From positions 2,356,001 through 2,420,000 of the forward strand of contig NZ_OY761461.1 in assembly GCF_963664555.1 (NCBI RefSeq): a stretch of DNA of 64,000 nucleotides, read 5' to 3'. Positions 9,883 to 20,200 of this stretch are shown piece by piece. The translations under genes and the position numbers were made by a program. Numbering within the stretch: the stretch's first letter is position 1; each line of letters begins with the position of its first letter. This DNA is from Labilibaculum sp. GTDB taxonomy: Bacteria; Bacteroidota; Bacteroidia; Bacteroidales; Marinifilaceae. The notes beneath the pieces were generated by a model, which worked only from the letters and a program-made list of their open reading frames with translations, ran no database searches and had not been told where the DNA came from.

Positions 9883-10323
9883 ATGAAAAAAAACATTGGA
9901 GTTTGGTTAGATACCGAAAAAGCCTACATTATTACTATTGAGGATAATGGAGCCAGAGTTGATAAAATTGAATCAGAAATTGAATCACGATTGCGTTTTA
10001 AGGGAGAAACAAAAGCTTATTCCCGTATGGGCAATCAGTTTATTAATCCAGCAACCAAAATAACACACAAAAGACGTCATCAATTGAAACATTATTTTGA
10101 GAACATTACGGATCATTTATCCGACGCACAAGAAATTTACCTGTTTGGTCCTGCCGAAACAAAGGTGCATCTCGCTAAGCACATAAGTAAAGAGCCCATT
10201 CTTAAAGACCGCATTCGTAAAATTGAGTCGGAAGATCATTTGACTGAAAAACAGATGATTGCCTGCGTTAAAAAAGTGTTCGACCAGAAACCCATTAAGG
10301 TAAATGTTCGTATTCGACATTAG
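9883..10323 (+). CDS. eRF1-domain-like (BaeRF / 'translational machinery') family protein
   Basis: A 146-residue cytoplasmic protein resembling the bacterial family with an eRF1 domain-like fold. Its hallmarks are an N-terminal VWLDTEKAYII strand, an ESEIESR...F segment, a basic segment KRRHQLKHYFENI, the central IYLFGPAETKVHLAKHI motif and the C-terminal TEKQMIACVKKVF. Members have been proposed to act on ribosomes or in stress, but function is not established. Its upstream AAGGAGACG is a strong Shine-Dalgarno sequence, unusual for this genome. A 37-codon frame ends at that site. The assignment rests on remembered family motifs and would need a profile search. Confidence 0.6.
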   Translation: MKKNIGVWLDTEKAYIITIEDNGARVDKIESEIESRLRFKGETKAYSRMGNQFINPATKITHKRRHQLKHYFENITDHLSDAQEIYLFGPAETKVHLAKHISKEPILKDRIRKIESEDHLTEKQMIACVKKVFDQKPIKVNVRIRH

Positions 10324-10544
10324 TTGTTCATTTACAAAGAATTCTTAAACAGTTCCCTAACTGAATGTTTAAAATGTGCTTATTGTGCAGTATTCCAGTT
10401 AAGGGAATTTGTATTTTTTTGAGGATTATGCAGAATACATTATCTTGTATCGAATTACAGTTGCCAATTTAATATCGCCTGAATCTTTATATGTAAACGA
10501 GTAGTTTAAAGATTTTGATCTTAATTTGGTATAATAAGAGATCT

Positions 10545-10955
10545 ATGATTCAACAATTGGAAATTACATTACCGGCTTATGGCAGGGGTTATCATCTTAT
10601 CGATTCTGAGATTGCAGAGCATTTTAGCAATTTGCCAAAAATTGGAATACTTCATTTATTTTTAAAACACACATCAGCAGCCTTAAGCATAAATGAAAAT
10701 GCCGATCCTTCGGTTCGCGATGATTTTGAATCAATCATGAACCGAATTGTACCTGAAAATCAGTCTTTCTATACTCATGTTTTGGAAGGCTCAGACGATA
10801 TGCCTGCTCATGTGAAAACCTCATTGATTGGTCCGGAACTTACAATTCCAATTACGAATCATCAGTTAAATATGGGAACCTGGCAAGGGATTTATCTTTG
10901 TGAATTTAGAAATAGAGGTGGCAGAAGAAAGCTGGTAATTACCATATATTCGTAA
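10545..10955 (+). CDS. yjbQ: YjbQ family protein (UPF0047)
   Basis: A 136-residue cytoplasmic protein of the YjbQ/UPF0047 family; E. coli YjbQ has weak thiamine-phosphate-synthase-like activity, but the physiological role is unclear. Diagnostic segments are present: FLKHTSAALSINENADP, the DMPAHVKTSLIG motif with conserved His, and a C-terminal MGTWQGIYLCEFRNRGG. The length is normal. The frame is open from a TTG at 10515, but the ATG at 10545 gives the canonical N-terminus. A bidirectional terminator follows at once, separating it from the convergent aminopeptidase gene. Confidence 0.9.
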   Translation: MIQQLEITLPAYGRGYHLIDSEIAEHFSNLPKIGILHLFLKHTSAALSINENADPSVRDDFESIMNRIVPENQSFYTHVLEGSDDMPAHVKTSLIGPELTIPITNHQLNMGTWQGIYLCEFRNRGGRRKLVITIYS

Positions 10956-10963
10956 ATGAAAAA

Positions 10964-10990
10964 CGCCTCATTATTGAGGCGCTTCTTGTT
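10964..10990. terminator. Bidirectional terminator between yjbQ and aminopeptidase P
   Basis: A seven-base-pair GC-rich stem (CGCCTCA / TGAGGCG) with a TTAT loop, flanked by A-rich sequence on the left and T-rich sequence on the right. It can serve both convergent genes. Confidence 0.75.
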
Positions 10991-12763
10991 TTATATCGCT
11001 TTGGTTTTTTCTTTTAACCAGTTCTGATGACTCTCATCCAGTTCGGGAGACAATTCATCGTAAACTTTCTGATGATAATTATTCAACCATTTTCTTTCTT
11101 CCGGAGTAAGAAGTTCACAGATAATTCCTTTAGTTTCGAAATGGCATAAAGTGATTGTTTCAAAGTTCAGGAATTCGCCAAATTGAGTTGTTTCTTCCGG
11201 GCAGCATAGAATAAGATTCTCATGTCTGATACCGTAGAATCCTTCACGATAAAATCCGGGTTCATCAGAAGTTATCATTCCCGCTAACAAGGCCTGATCT
11301 TTAATCTCCTGTCGGATACTTTGTGGCCCTTCGTGAACATTCATAAAACATCCAACACCGTGCCCGGTTCCATGTCCGTAATTTTTACCTTGGTTCCATA
11401 AAGCCTGACGAGCTAAAATATCCAAATTGCAGCCACGTGTTCCTTTCGGAAATTTAGCCATTGCCAATTGAATCATTCCTTTTAAAACCAAAGTGAAATC
11501 AGTTTTTTCCTCTTCGTTTAATTCACCCATCGGAATGGTTCTGGTTATGTCAGTAGTACCATCCAAATATTGTGCGCCCGAATCAATAAGAAGCAGCCCT
11601 TCTGCTTTAATTTCAACATCCGATTCGGGTGTTGTGGAATAATGAGGATGAGCTCCGTGATCTTTGTACCCCGCAATAGTTCCAAAGCTTTCGCCTTTAA
11701 AATCTTGTTGAAGAGATCTGAATTCTTTCAGTTTATTCATTACCGTTAATTCAGTAATCTTAGTTTTGCCTATATTTTCTTCAAGCCAATAGTAGAATTG
11801 AGTGAGAGCTGTACCATCCTTCTTCATGGCATTTTTCATTCCTTCTATTTCCACGTCATTTTTTATACTTTTCAGCAGTTGAGAGGGGTTTTCTCTTTCA
11901 ACGATATTGGCACTTATTGAGTAGAATGCATTTAAATTGGTTCGATTTACATCAAGTAGAACACTTGCAGAGCCCGGGATTTTATCCAAGTCGCTAAATA
12001 TCTGACCGTAATCTGCAATGTAAATTTCATCTTCGGCTAATTTTTGAATCAAATCATTGGAAATTTGATCTTCGCTTAGGTAAAGAGTTGCCGATTCGAT
12101 TCCTATTATGGCATAGGCTAAGGCAAGGGGATTGTAATCTATATCATTTCCTCTGATATTGAAGATCCAGGCCACATCATCTAAGCTAGCCACAAAATGA
12201 AAATTGCACTCGCATTCTTCCATTTGTTTGCGGATTTTTAGCAACTTACTGTATCTGGTTTGGCCTGAATAGCAAACTTCATGATCGAAAATTGGTTTGT
12301 TTGGCAATTCTGGACGATTTTCCCAGATTTCATTAACCAGATCGAATTCTTCAATGATATTGATACCCAAATCACCCAATTTGTTTTTTAATTCTCTGGT
12401 TTGTGCTACAGAAAAACAAGTTCCGTCAAATCCAACATTTGGATTAATAGGTAGTTCACCGGATAACCATTCGTTTTGAGTAGGAGTTCCTGCAGTTCCC
12501 ATTTTGAAAAGCTCAATTCCACTTCCTTCTAATTGGGTTTCTGCTTGTAAAAAATATCTGGAGTCTGTCCAAAGTCCTGCTTTCTCCTGGGTTATCACAA
12601 GTGTTCCTGCCGAGCCGGTAAATCCAGATAACCATTGACGAGTTGTCCATCTGTCTGGAACATATTCACTCATATGAGGATCAGTACTGGTAATAATATA
12701 GGCATGAATATTTTTTTCATGCAATAAAGAACGCAGGGCGTTTACTCTCTCGGCGACAGTCAT
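10991..12763 (-). CDS. pepP: Xaa-Pro aminopeptidase (aminopeptidase P, M24B)
   Basis: A 590-residue cytoplasmic metallopeptidase that removes N-terminal residues preceding proline. Two creatinase-like N-terminal domains (from TVAERVNALRSLL, with DPHMSEYVPDRW) lead to the M24 pita-bread domain. Metal ligands are visible: two Asp in LIDSGAQYLDGTTDITRT (about 393 and 404), His in GHGTGHGVGCFMNVHEGP (about 466), Glu in SDEPGFY (about 497) and Glu in IRHENL (about 511). The length of about 590 residues matches the eukaryote-like three-domain APP1 type rather than the 440-residue E. coli enzyme. The gene is monocistronic, with terminators on both sides. Confidence 0.93.
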   Translation of the reverse strand: MTVAERVNALRSLLHEKNIHAYIITSTDPHMSEYVPDRWTTRQWLSGFTGSAGTLVITQEKAGLWTDSRYFLQAETQLEGSGIELFKMGTAGTPTQNEWLSGELPINPNVGFDGTCFSVAQTRELKNKLGDLGINIIEEFDLVNEIWENRPELPNKPIFDHEVCYSGQTRYSKLLKIRKQMEECECNFHFVASLDDVAWIFNIRGNDIDYNPLALAYAIIGIESATLYLSEDQISNDLIQKLAEDEIYIADYGQIFSDLDKIPGSASVLLDVNRTNLNAFYSISANIVERENPSQLLKSIKNDVEIEGMKNAMKKDGTALTQFYYWLEENIGKTKITELTVMNKLKEFRSLQQDFKGESFGTIAGYKDHGAHPHYSTTPESDVEIKAEGLLLIDSGAQYLDGTTDITRTIPMGELNEEEKTDFTLVLKGMIQLAMAKFPKGTRGCNLDILARQALWNQGKNYGHGTGHGVGCFMNVHEGPQSIRQEIKDQALLAGMITSDEPGFYREGFYGIRHENLILCCPEETTQFGEFLNFETITLCHFETKGIICELLTPEERKWLNNYHQKVYDELSPELDESHQNWLKEKTKAI

Positions 12764-12860
12764 TTTTAGGTTTCTAATTGTTTACAGGCTAAAATTACAA
12801 TATTATGAATTATATTGGGCGAAAACCGGACAAATTTTTTACTGTTTAGGTACTTTTAAT

Positions 12861-12895
12861 AAAAAAAAATCCCTCTTTGCCACGCAAAGAGGGAT
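12861..12895 (-). terminator. Terminator of the sigma-factor operon
   Basis: A perfect 12-base-pair stem (12869-12880 with 12884-12895) with a CAC loop. In minus-strand sense it is followed by a run of nine T. It lies just downstream of the adhesin-like gene. Confidence 0.85.
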
Positions 12896-12916
12896 GATGT
12901 ATGATTTGTCGACCAG

Positions 12917-13978
12917 TTATTTAAGACTCACATTGCCGTACTGGCTGTTAATGATAACTTTTCCTTTTGGTGATGCAGATTTTCCAACAACAACTTTTAG
13001 AGAAGTTTCAGAGTTATTAACAATCTTTTGAATCACCTGAGCATCTTCAGGATAGCTTATGTCGCAATATTTTGTTTCTGCTTCCAGTGAATAGTTTGCT
13101 CCTTCTTCAATTGCAATTCTGCTGGCTACATATTGATTGTCCACTTTAATGGATTCAAATTCTTTGGAAACATTTTCAATCTTACAATTTCCGTAACGAA
13201 GATTCAATTCCAGATTCTTATTTACATTTTCAATTTTGAAATCAGAATATTGTCCCAGCGTAACTATAAAAGTATTGGTGTTCACAATATCAAAAGCATC
13301 GTATTTACTATCAGCAAGAACAGTTTCATTATTATCAAGATGTAACTTTGAGTAACGGCTAACCACAACCAAAGCTTTACTGGTACCAATATTCATTTTC
13401 GAATACTTAAGAGTTAATTTGGTTCGGTTGCACTCATTTATTGTTGCTTTTGCATAACTTAAATTAATAGTGCTGACAGGTTTATCTTCCGGATAAAGAA
13501 AACTTTCACCTTGAAGATTTCCGTAGCTTAAATTAATATTGGTTTTTGCACGCAAGGTATTGATGTAAATGTTACCAAACTTATTTGAAATATCCAGCTT
13601 GATATATGCAGGCATAAATATTTCGTAATCGATACTGAATTTATTACCTGTTTTGAATTGATGCGACATTTCGGTCACAGCGGTAATTTCATTCCCTGTT
13701 TTATTGAGTTTTATATCGATACTCTTAAAGAGTAATTTGGCTTTCTCTTCACTTGAGGTTTCTAATGTGATGATCACATTAATGGATACGGAATCGCGAT
13801 CCCAATTTTTAATGTTAACATCGCCGTATTTGTTGTTGATGCTAAATTCTGTGCCTTCTGCAGCAGAGAAAACTTCTTTAATCTGTTTCTCGAAGTCATC
13901 TAATGCAAATACATTTGTTGTAAAAGCGAGAAGAACAACAAATAAGAGAGCGGAAAATTTGAATTTTAATGTCTTCAT
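12917..13978 (-). CDS. Secreted beta-repeat (DUF4097-like) protein of an ECF sigma operon
   Basis: A 353-residue exported protein with a signal peptide (about 1-25, ending VFALD). The mature part consists of short beta-strands with recurrent Y-G-[DN] or K-[YF]-G-[DN] turns (NKYGDVNIKNW, NKFGNIYINTL, SYGNLQGES, RYGNCKIENV, SQYGNVSLK). This is the pattern of DUF4097/DUF2807-type beta-helical adhesin-like proteins. It is the last gene after an ECF sigma factor and a small membrane protein, with 45 bases between it and the latter, and ends at a strong terminator. A role in envelope stress sensing or response is inferred from that context only. Confidence 0.7.
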   Translation of the reverse strand: MKTLKFKFSALLFVVLLAFTTNVFALDDFEKQIKEVFSAAEGTEFSINNKYGDVNIKNWDRDSVSINVIITLETSSEEKAKLLFKSIDIKLNKTGNEITAVTEMSHQFKTGNKFSIDYEIFMPAYIKLDISNKFGNIYINTLRAKTNINLSYGNLQGESFLYPEDKPVSTINLSYAKATINECNRTKLTLKYSKMNIGTSKALVVVSRYSKLHLDNNETVLADSKYDAFDIVNTNTFIVTLGQYSDFKIENVNKNLELNLRYGNCKIENVSKEFESIKVDNQYVASRIAIEEGANYSLEAETKYCDISYPEDAQVIQKIVNNSETSLKVVVGKSASPKGKVIINSQYGNVSLK

Positions 13979-14023
13979 GGTCTTTTTATTTAGGATGTGT
14001 TTTTTTTTGTGATATTGTTTTAA

Positions 14024-14569
14024 TTATACTGCTGTATTCAGATTGATTTTGTTTTGTTTTTTAATCTGATATAATTGTTCGATTATACGATTTAAAATAC
14101 TCGTTTTTACCTGATAATATTCAATCATTGCCTGAATAATTCTATCGTCATCCGGATGTAATTCAAGCTCTTTTTTTAGCTGTGAATATCTCTCATCCAT
14201 ATCTTTTAATTCTTCGCTCAGTATGCTTTGATGCTGTTTCTTATCAAAACTACCGAGTTGTTTTAACATGCCCAGCTGATTGTTGATGTTTGCAGTGTAA
14301 AATGCTTCAACTTCCTTGTATTCGGGAGATATTGCTCCCAAACCTAATTGTTCGCCCTGCATATTTCTAATTTGATACCCAACCAGCCCCGAAAAGATTA
14401 CAAAAGTAATTATTACAGCCACTTTTAAAAAGTTTGGGATGCTTTCGAATACATTTCTTTTCTTTTGATGGTTTAGCTTCTCAAGAAAATTTTCGAAATG
14501 ACTATCCTGTGGTTCGTAATCATCGAATTGATCTTTATGATCTCGTAAAATTTTTTCTAAGTCTTTCAT
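14024..14569 (-). CDS. Small membrane protein, probable anti-sigma partner
   Basis: A 181-residue protein with an acidic N-terminal cytoplasmic part (MKDLEKILRDHKDQFDDYEP), one transmembrane helix (about residues 46-66, KVAVIITFVIFSGLVGYQI) and an external, mostly helical, charged domain with a coiled-coil flavour. No zinc-binding anti-sigma (ZAS) motif is present. The position between an ECF sigma gene (108 bases upstream) and the beta-repeat gene, together with the topology, suggests an anti-sigma factor or membrane-bound modulator. This is inferred from context, as I do not recognise the domain itself. Confidence 0.55.
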   Translation of the reverse strand: MKDLEKILRDHKDQFDDYEPQDSHFENFLEKLNHQKKRNVFESIPNFLKVAVIITFVIFSGLVGYQIRNMQGEQLGLGAISPEYKEVEAFYTANINNQLGMLKQLGSFDKKQHQSILSEELKDMDERYSQLKKELELHPDDDRIIQAMIEYYQVKTSILNRIIEQLYQIKKQNKINLNTAV

Positions 14570-14677
14570 ACTTACAAATTTTCATTGATTGTAGTATGTA
14601 ACCTTCTTTTCATTTCCTTTAATTAATTAAGCCCGAAAATTATGAGCTTTTAATTTTCACAAAAGGAAGAGAAGGGT

Positions 14678-15250
14678 TCATAGCATTTTTTGGTTTTCTT
14701 TTTCCGAAATTATCTGAATCAGCTTTTTCTTTGCCCGTAAGAACTGTGATCGGGAAGTGGAGGAGGTAATATTAAGAATGCTTCCTATTTCTTCATGATC
14801 ATAGCCTTCGATTAAATACAGATTCAAGATAATTCGATAGCCTGTTGGTAGCAGGTCTATTCCTTTTTTTAATAAGGTAATTTGCTCTTCTGAATATTCA
14901 ATGTTATGCTTATCTTCTTTTTCCTCTTCGGATAATTTATACAGCTCACTGTCAATAGGGAATAGTTCCAGTTTTTTCTTTTTTAAACTATCCAAAGAAC
15001 GGTTTACAACTATTTTTTTTAACCATGCACCAAAACTAACTTCTCCCTTGTATTTTTTAATGTTTCGGAATGCGGCAAGAAATGATTCCTGCATGATATC
15101 TTCAGCCTCCGCAGCATCCTTTACAATTCGTAAAGATGAGTTATACATTGCTTTGTAGTATAACTTATAGATTTTGAATTGGGCTTTGGGGTCATTTTTT
15201 CCGCAAAGCTCAATTAGGTCCTGGTGAATGTTTTTGTACAATGAGCTCAT
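14678..15250 (-). CDS. RNA polymerase ECF sigma factor
   Basis: A 190-residue sigma-70-family factor. Region 2 is clear (YKAMYNSSLRIVKDAAEAEDIMQESFLAAFRNI), as is region 4 with its helix-turn-helix (LPTGYRIILNLYLIEGYDHEEIGSILNITSSTSRSQFLRAKKKL). The length matches ECF factors. It is the first gene of a three-gene unit with a membrane protein and a secreted beta-repeat protein; such factors usually activate their own operon. A linker rich in charged residues (about 90-125) separates the two regions. The start is the ATG at 15250. Confidence 0.9.
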   Translation of the reverse strand: MSSLYKNIHQDLIELCGKNDPKAQFKIYKLYYKAMYNSSLRIVKDAAEAEDIMQESFLAAFRNIKKYKGEVSFGAWLKKIVVNRSLDSLKKKKLELFPIDSELYKLSEEEKEDKHNIEYSEEQITLLKKGIDLLPTGYRIILNLYLIEGYDHEEIGSILNITSSTSRSQFLRAKKKLIQIISEKENQKML

Positions 15251-15374
15251 TAATCAATTTCTATTCTAATGACGAATGCGGAAACCATGCGTTGCATGTC
15301 TATTGAAATTATGCCATTAAATATAAGCAAAATGTTTAAAGAAAGAAGGTTTTTGTTTATCATTATATAAAATG

Positions 15375-15403
15375 GAAAAAACCATCAAAGTCATTTGACG
15401 GTT
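15375..15403 (-). terminator. Terminator of the single tRNA-Lys gene
   Basis: A ten-base-pair stem (15380-15389 with 15394-15403, one G-T pair) with a four-base loop, followed in minus-strand sense by a run of T. It begins six bases after the tRNA 3' end. Confidence 0.7.
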
Positions 15404-15409
15404 CATTTG

Positions 15410-15482
15410 TGATCCCTCTGGGGCTCGAACCCAGGACCCCATCATTAAAAGTGATGTGCTCTACCAGCTGAGCTAAGGAATC
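15410..15482 (-). tRNA. tRNA-Lys (anticodon UUU), single copy
   Basis: A 73-base tRNA without encoded CCA. Acceptor stem GATTCCT/AGGGATC, D arm AGCTCAGCTGGTAGAGC, and anticodon stem CATCA/TGATG enclosing the loop CTTTTAA (UUU at 34-36) are all present. It differs from the six array copies at 44936-45545 by a single T-loop base (TTCGAGC instead of TTCGAAC). Confidence 0.97.
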
Positions 15483-15654
15483 TTTTTATATGGAATACTA
15501 AATTTACAATAAAATTTTTAGATGGAAAAAATTCATTTTAACGGTCAGTAAAATTGGCTAATTAAATCGACGGGCTTGGCTATCCATAATAAGAATAACG
15601 TACCTTTACGATCTACTTTGGTACTTATATTATATAAATAGGAGAATGATATTC

Positions 15655-17022
15655 ATGAATAATAAAATTCTTTCAGTTGTATTTTTGCTGATTTCACAGA
15701 CTGTATTTGGACAAATACAACTGAAATTAACCGTGCAGATGCCCGATTGCAAGCAGGAAAAGTTTTTGCTTGTAAGAGGCGATGAAGGAGGTTCATTTGT
15801 TGTAGGGCAAACAAAAGTAGCCGATAATGGAGTTCTTTCTTTTTCGTGGGAAGGTAATTATGGTTTTTACAGACTTGCCGGTGAAATGGGAAATATTGAC
15901 TTTTTGATTTCAAATCCTGACTTTTATTTTTCACTGGATGGCAAACCGGTGCTTGGTGAGTTTCGTTTTCCTGATACAGATGAAAATAATCAGTTTCATT
16001 ATTACCTCTCAGAATTTAATGTGTTGAATCAAAGAATTGGAACTTTGAGGGAAGCGTTGGAGAAATTAAATGAGAGGGATTCTTCCTATAAAGAATTGTA
16101 CGCTCAATTTAAGTTGGTGCAAAAAGAAAAGAAAGTTTTATTAAAAGAATTATGGAGAACTCATATCGATTCATGGCCGGCACGCATGGCCTTGGCTAAG
16201 CAGGAGTTGGATCCGGATGTGAAATTGAAAGGAAAGAATTACGATGACTATCATCAAAAGCATTTTTTTGATTATTTCGCCTTTTCAGATTCCGTGCTGC
16301 AAGCTACGCCTATTTATTACGAGAAAATTGGGAAATACTTAAATGCAAATCACATTGATGATCTGATAAAAGCGGAAAATTATAAGACGATAAATGATGT
16401 GATAAGTAAACTGTTTTGGCTGACAGAACTGGAGCCAAGCTCACAAAAATATCTGGCAAACTATTTAATGAACCGATACCCGGAACAGAAGTTTCCGGAA
16501 ATATATCATTTAATTGTTGATGCTTATAAGGTTTTGAATACCTGCGAATACGTTATGGGGAATAAAATTATACAAACCCGAATGCGAAATTCGCACGCTA
16601 ACAATGCAGGCTGGTTGGTTCCCGATGTAGAGTTAAATCATTCCTTTGATGGAAAAATTCAATCATTATCTGATGTTAACAGTGATTTAACGCTGCTGAT
16701 AATTTGGTCGGGGAGTTGTGTGCATAGTAGAGAATTGCTGGAGCGTATTAAGGATTTGTACCCTGAATATCATGATTTAGGGTTGGAAGTTGTTGCGGTA
16801 TCATTGGATAATAATTTGAATTATTGGCGGGAAATGGTTTTGCAAAACTATTCCTCTTGGGTAAATGCCTGCGATACCGATGGCTTGAACGGTACAACTG
16901 CAAATCTGTTTAATATTTACGTTACCCCAAGCATGTTTTTGATCGATTCATCTCTAAAAACAGTTGCTGTTCCTCAAACTTTTTTTCAACTGGAGAAAGA
17001 ATTGGGCGAGTTTTTTAAATAA
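15655..17022 (+). CDS. Secreted thioredoxin-like protein with CxxS active site
   Basis: A 455-residue exported protein. It has a signal peptide (about 1-20, ending VFGQ), an N-terminal beta-rich domain of the DUF4369-like type (about 20-110), a helical middle, and a C-terminal TlpA/AhpC-like thioredoxin domain (about 320-455, with LTLLIIWSGSCVHSRELLERI and YVTPSMFLID containing the cis-Pro). The usual CxxC is replaced by CVHS, so only one active-site Cys remains; it may act as a monothiol isomerase or reductase, or be inactive as a reductase. The ATG at 15655 is preferred to that at 15646 because AGGAGA then lies at normal ribosome-binding distance. No operon partner. Confidence 0.75.
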   Translation: MNNKILSVVFLLISQTVFGQIQLKLTVQMPDCKQEKFLLVRGDEGGSFVVGQTKVADNGVLSFSWEGNYGFYRLAGEMGNIDFLISNPDFYFSLDGKPVLGEFRFPDTDENNQFHYYLSEFNVLNQRIGTLREALEKLNERDSSYKELYAQFKLVQKEKKVLLKELWRTHIDSWPARMALAKQELDPDVKLKGKNYDDYHQKHFFDYFAFSDSVLQATPIYYEKIGKYLNANHIDDLIKAENYKTINDVISKLFWLTELEPSSQKYLANYLMNRYPEQKFPEIYHLIVDAYKVLNTCEYVMGNKIIQTRMRNSHANNAGWLVPDVELNHSFDGKIQSLSDVNSDLTLLIIWSGSCVHSRELLERIKDLYPEYHDLGLEVVAVSLDNNLNYWREMVLQNYSSWVNACDTDGLNGTTANLFNIYVTPSMFLIDSSLKTVAVPQTFFQLEKELGEFFK

Positions 17023-17258
17023 GTTTCTTATTAATCTTGGTTCTGTTTTAAACTGGTGTTGTTCCCACATTTTACTGCAAGTAATTTTAATGGTTTAAAA
17101 ATAGATCAGATGCAGGGAAATCTTTTTGATTTCTTAAATCATTTCAGAATCAAAAAAAACAAGCTGGTCGAAATAGTGCATAAAGAACAAGTATCGACAA
17201 TTATAGTAAGCTTTTTCAGAGCAAAAATTAATTGCCTTTGTTAATTTTCATTCAAATA

Positions 17259-20200
17259 TTATTCTGTTCCTTCTAATTTAGATTTGTTTATTTTCTTTAT
17301 TTTACTTGGTGGATAACCGTATTGAGAGCTAAATTGTTTCGAGAAATATTTTACATCAGTATAACCTATTTTATTGGCAACTTCGGAGACCGAAAAGCCT
17401 TTTTCTAAAAATTGCATGGCAATTTTAAGTTTGATTTCCCGAATAAATTCCAAGGGACTAAGTCCGGTTAAACCTTTTATTTTATTGTAAAATACGGTTC
17501 GGCTTACACAACAAAATCCAGAGAGACTGTCAACACTTAATTCTGTTGAATAATTTGTCTCAATATATGTAACTAATTGTTTCAGAAACTCTTCATCTTT
17601 TGAGTTAACCTTTAATGTTTTTGGGTCAATAGTTTTATTGTCCCGGTATTTTGAAATAACTAATTTTCTTTGAGTAATTAATGTTTTTATAACAGCTTTT
17701 AGATAAGCCATTTGAAGTGGTTTTGTGATATAGGCTTCTGCACCCATTTCAAAACCTGCAATTTTGTCTTGTATATCCACTTTTGCGGTCATCATAACAA
17801 TGGGTATGTGACAAGTAGAAAAATTTTCTTTTAACAGACGTGTCATCTCAATGCCATCCATTTCCGGCATCATGATATCTGTAATAATAACATCAGGATT
17901 ATGAATTTGTGCCAATCGAAGCCCTTCTTTTCCGTTATTTGCAACAATACATGAATACAATGAAGAAAGGGAATCTTTGGTGTATGTCAAAATCTCTTCA
18001 TTGTCTTCAACAATAAGTATTACCTGATCATTAGCATTATCAGTAATAGTTTCTGTAACATTATGATCTTCTATTTCTATATGATGATAGATTGGTTGAT
18101 GAGATTCATCTGTTATTATCTGAATGTTAGGTGATTGAATTAATTTTTCTTTGTCTAAAGGCATTGAAAAACAAAAAACACTGCCTTTTCCTACTGTCGA
18201 TGACAGCTCAATATTTCCTTGATGCAGAATGGCCAATTCGTGTGCTAACGACAATCCTATTCCTGTACCCGCGAAATCGTGGTTGCTGAGAATCGTATAT
18301 CGGTTAAATATTTCGGATATGTTTTTTTCTGGGATTCCCGGACCTTCATCTGTAACAAGAACTTCGGCTTTATTTTTGGATGAATTAATTTTCACACTAA
18401 CAATAACTTTTTTCCCTTTTGGTGTAAATTTGATTGCATTTGAAATTAGATTGTAAATTATTGAATCTAATTTTGACCGGTCTCCCCAAATGTTGATTGG
18501 TGAGCTTGAATTTTGAAAAGAATAAAAAATTTGCTTGTGATTTGCTAAAGGGATGAAACTTTCAAAAATGTCTTTTGTGAATTCATTTAGGTCTACTTCC
18601 TGAATTTTTAATTGCATTTTATTGTTCTGAACTTTCCTAAAGTCTAGTAATTGGTTGACAAGTTGCAGCATGCGTTTTGCATTTTTGCGAATAATCCGCA
18701 ATTTTTTAGTTGGAGCAACATCCAGATTGTCTTGTTGTAACAGGTCTTCAATAGGTCCAAGAATTAGGGTAAGAGGAGTTCTTATTTCGTGCGAAATATT
18801 TGTGAAAAACCTTAGTTTTAGTTCATTAATTGTTTTTTCAATGGTTAAATCATTGCGAAACTTATTCATTCGTTTAATGATGTATCTACTGAAAATGATT
18901 AAACCTATAGAGATTAACAAATAAGCAAAAAATGCGGGTTTGGTTTGCCACCAAGCCGGTGAAATGGTTATTCTTAATACACGTTCATTTTCATTCCAAA
19001 AACCGGTCCGGGTTGTGCTTTTCACTTTAAATTTATATTCCCCGGGAGCGAGGTTTGTATAAGTTGCTTTGGTTTGATTGCCAACATAATTCCAATCGCT
19101 ATCAAAATTCTCCAGCAAATAGGCGTATTGATTTTTTTTCGGATCGGATAGGTTAAGGGCCGAATATTCAATACTAAAACTTGATTGATTACTGAGTAAA
19201 GTTATATCGTTCGTATATGAGATATTCTTTTTTAAAGGGGATTTTGGAGCACCAACAGTTACATCTTTATTAAATAGTTGAAAATTGGTAAGTTCAATAA
19301 AGTTGGTCGGTTGGGAGTGTTTAATTAACTCGGGCTGAACAACTTCAATTCCGTTTGATCCACCAAATAGAATTCTTCCATCGGCTAATGTATAACAGGT
19401 GTTTTCTGCGAAGTTATTAAAAGCCAGTCCGTTAGATTCATTGTAGATTTGAACGCTTTTATTCGATTCGTCGTAACGGCTTAAGCCGTTTTCAGAACTA
19501 AACCACAAATGGTTTGAATTGTCTTCCATGATCCCAAATATTACATCATTTGAAAGACCGGATTCGGATGTTACGGATGAAAATTGAATCGTATCAACAA
19601 TAGGTAAGATTAGTTTATTAACTCCTCCACCAAAAGTGCCAAACCAGACTTGTTTTTTGGAATCTTCAAAAATCTCAACTACATCGTTGTAATTGATACT
19701 GTTCGGCTTCTCCGCTGAATAGTAAAAGTTTTGGAATATGATATTGTTTTGTTTGAGGTCATTGGCTTTTACCAGATTCAAACCAAAAGAGGTGGCAACC
19801 CAAAGGTTGGAATCAGTGTCACTATAGATACATCTTACCAAATCGCTTGATAATTGACTGTTGTTCGTTGAATAGGATTGGAAGACGAATGGCTTGGAGT
19901 GATTGGCGTTCGTTTTGCAAATTCCATTTCCGAATGTACCAATCCATATATTTCCCATTTGATCCTGAGAAATCGAATAAATATTATTCCCTGCTAACGA
20001 GGTGGAATCCTTTGGATTATTTAGATATGAATTGAACTTGATTTTAGTATAATCTGCAGGATTATTTGGGATGGGTTTTTGGCTTATTAATAAACCTTTT
20101 CCCTTAGTTCCCAACCACAAGTAATTCTGATGATCAATAAAAATGCTGTATATGTTATCTTTATAGGGATCATTTTTTGTTGGGTGAAAAGACTGAATTG

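Noticed and set aside
15410..15482. An integrated element using tRNA-Lys as attachment site
   Set aside because: No integrase gene and no second attachment-type repeat was found next to this tRNA.
17056..17244. A 62-codon plus-strand frame between two convergent genes
   Set aside because: No ribosome-binding site, no recognisable domain, and composition like the flanking intergenic DNA.
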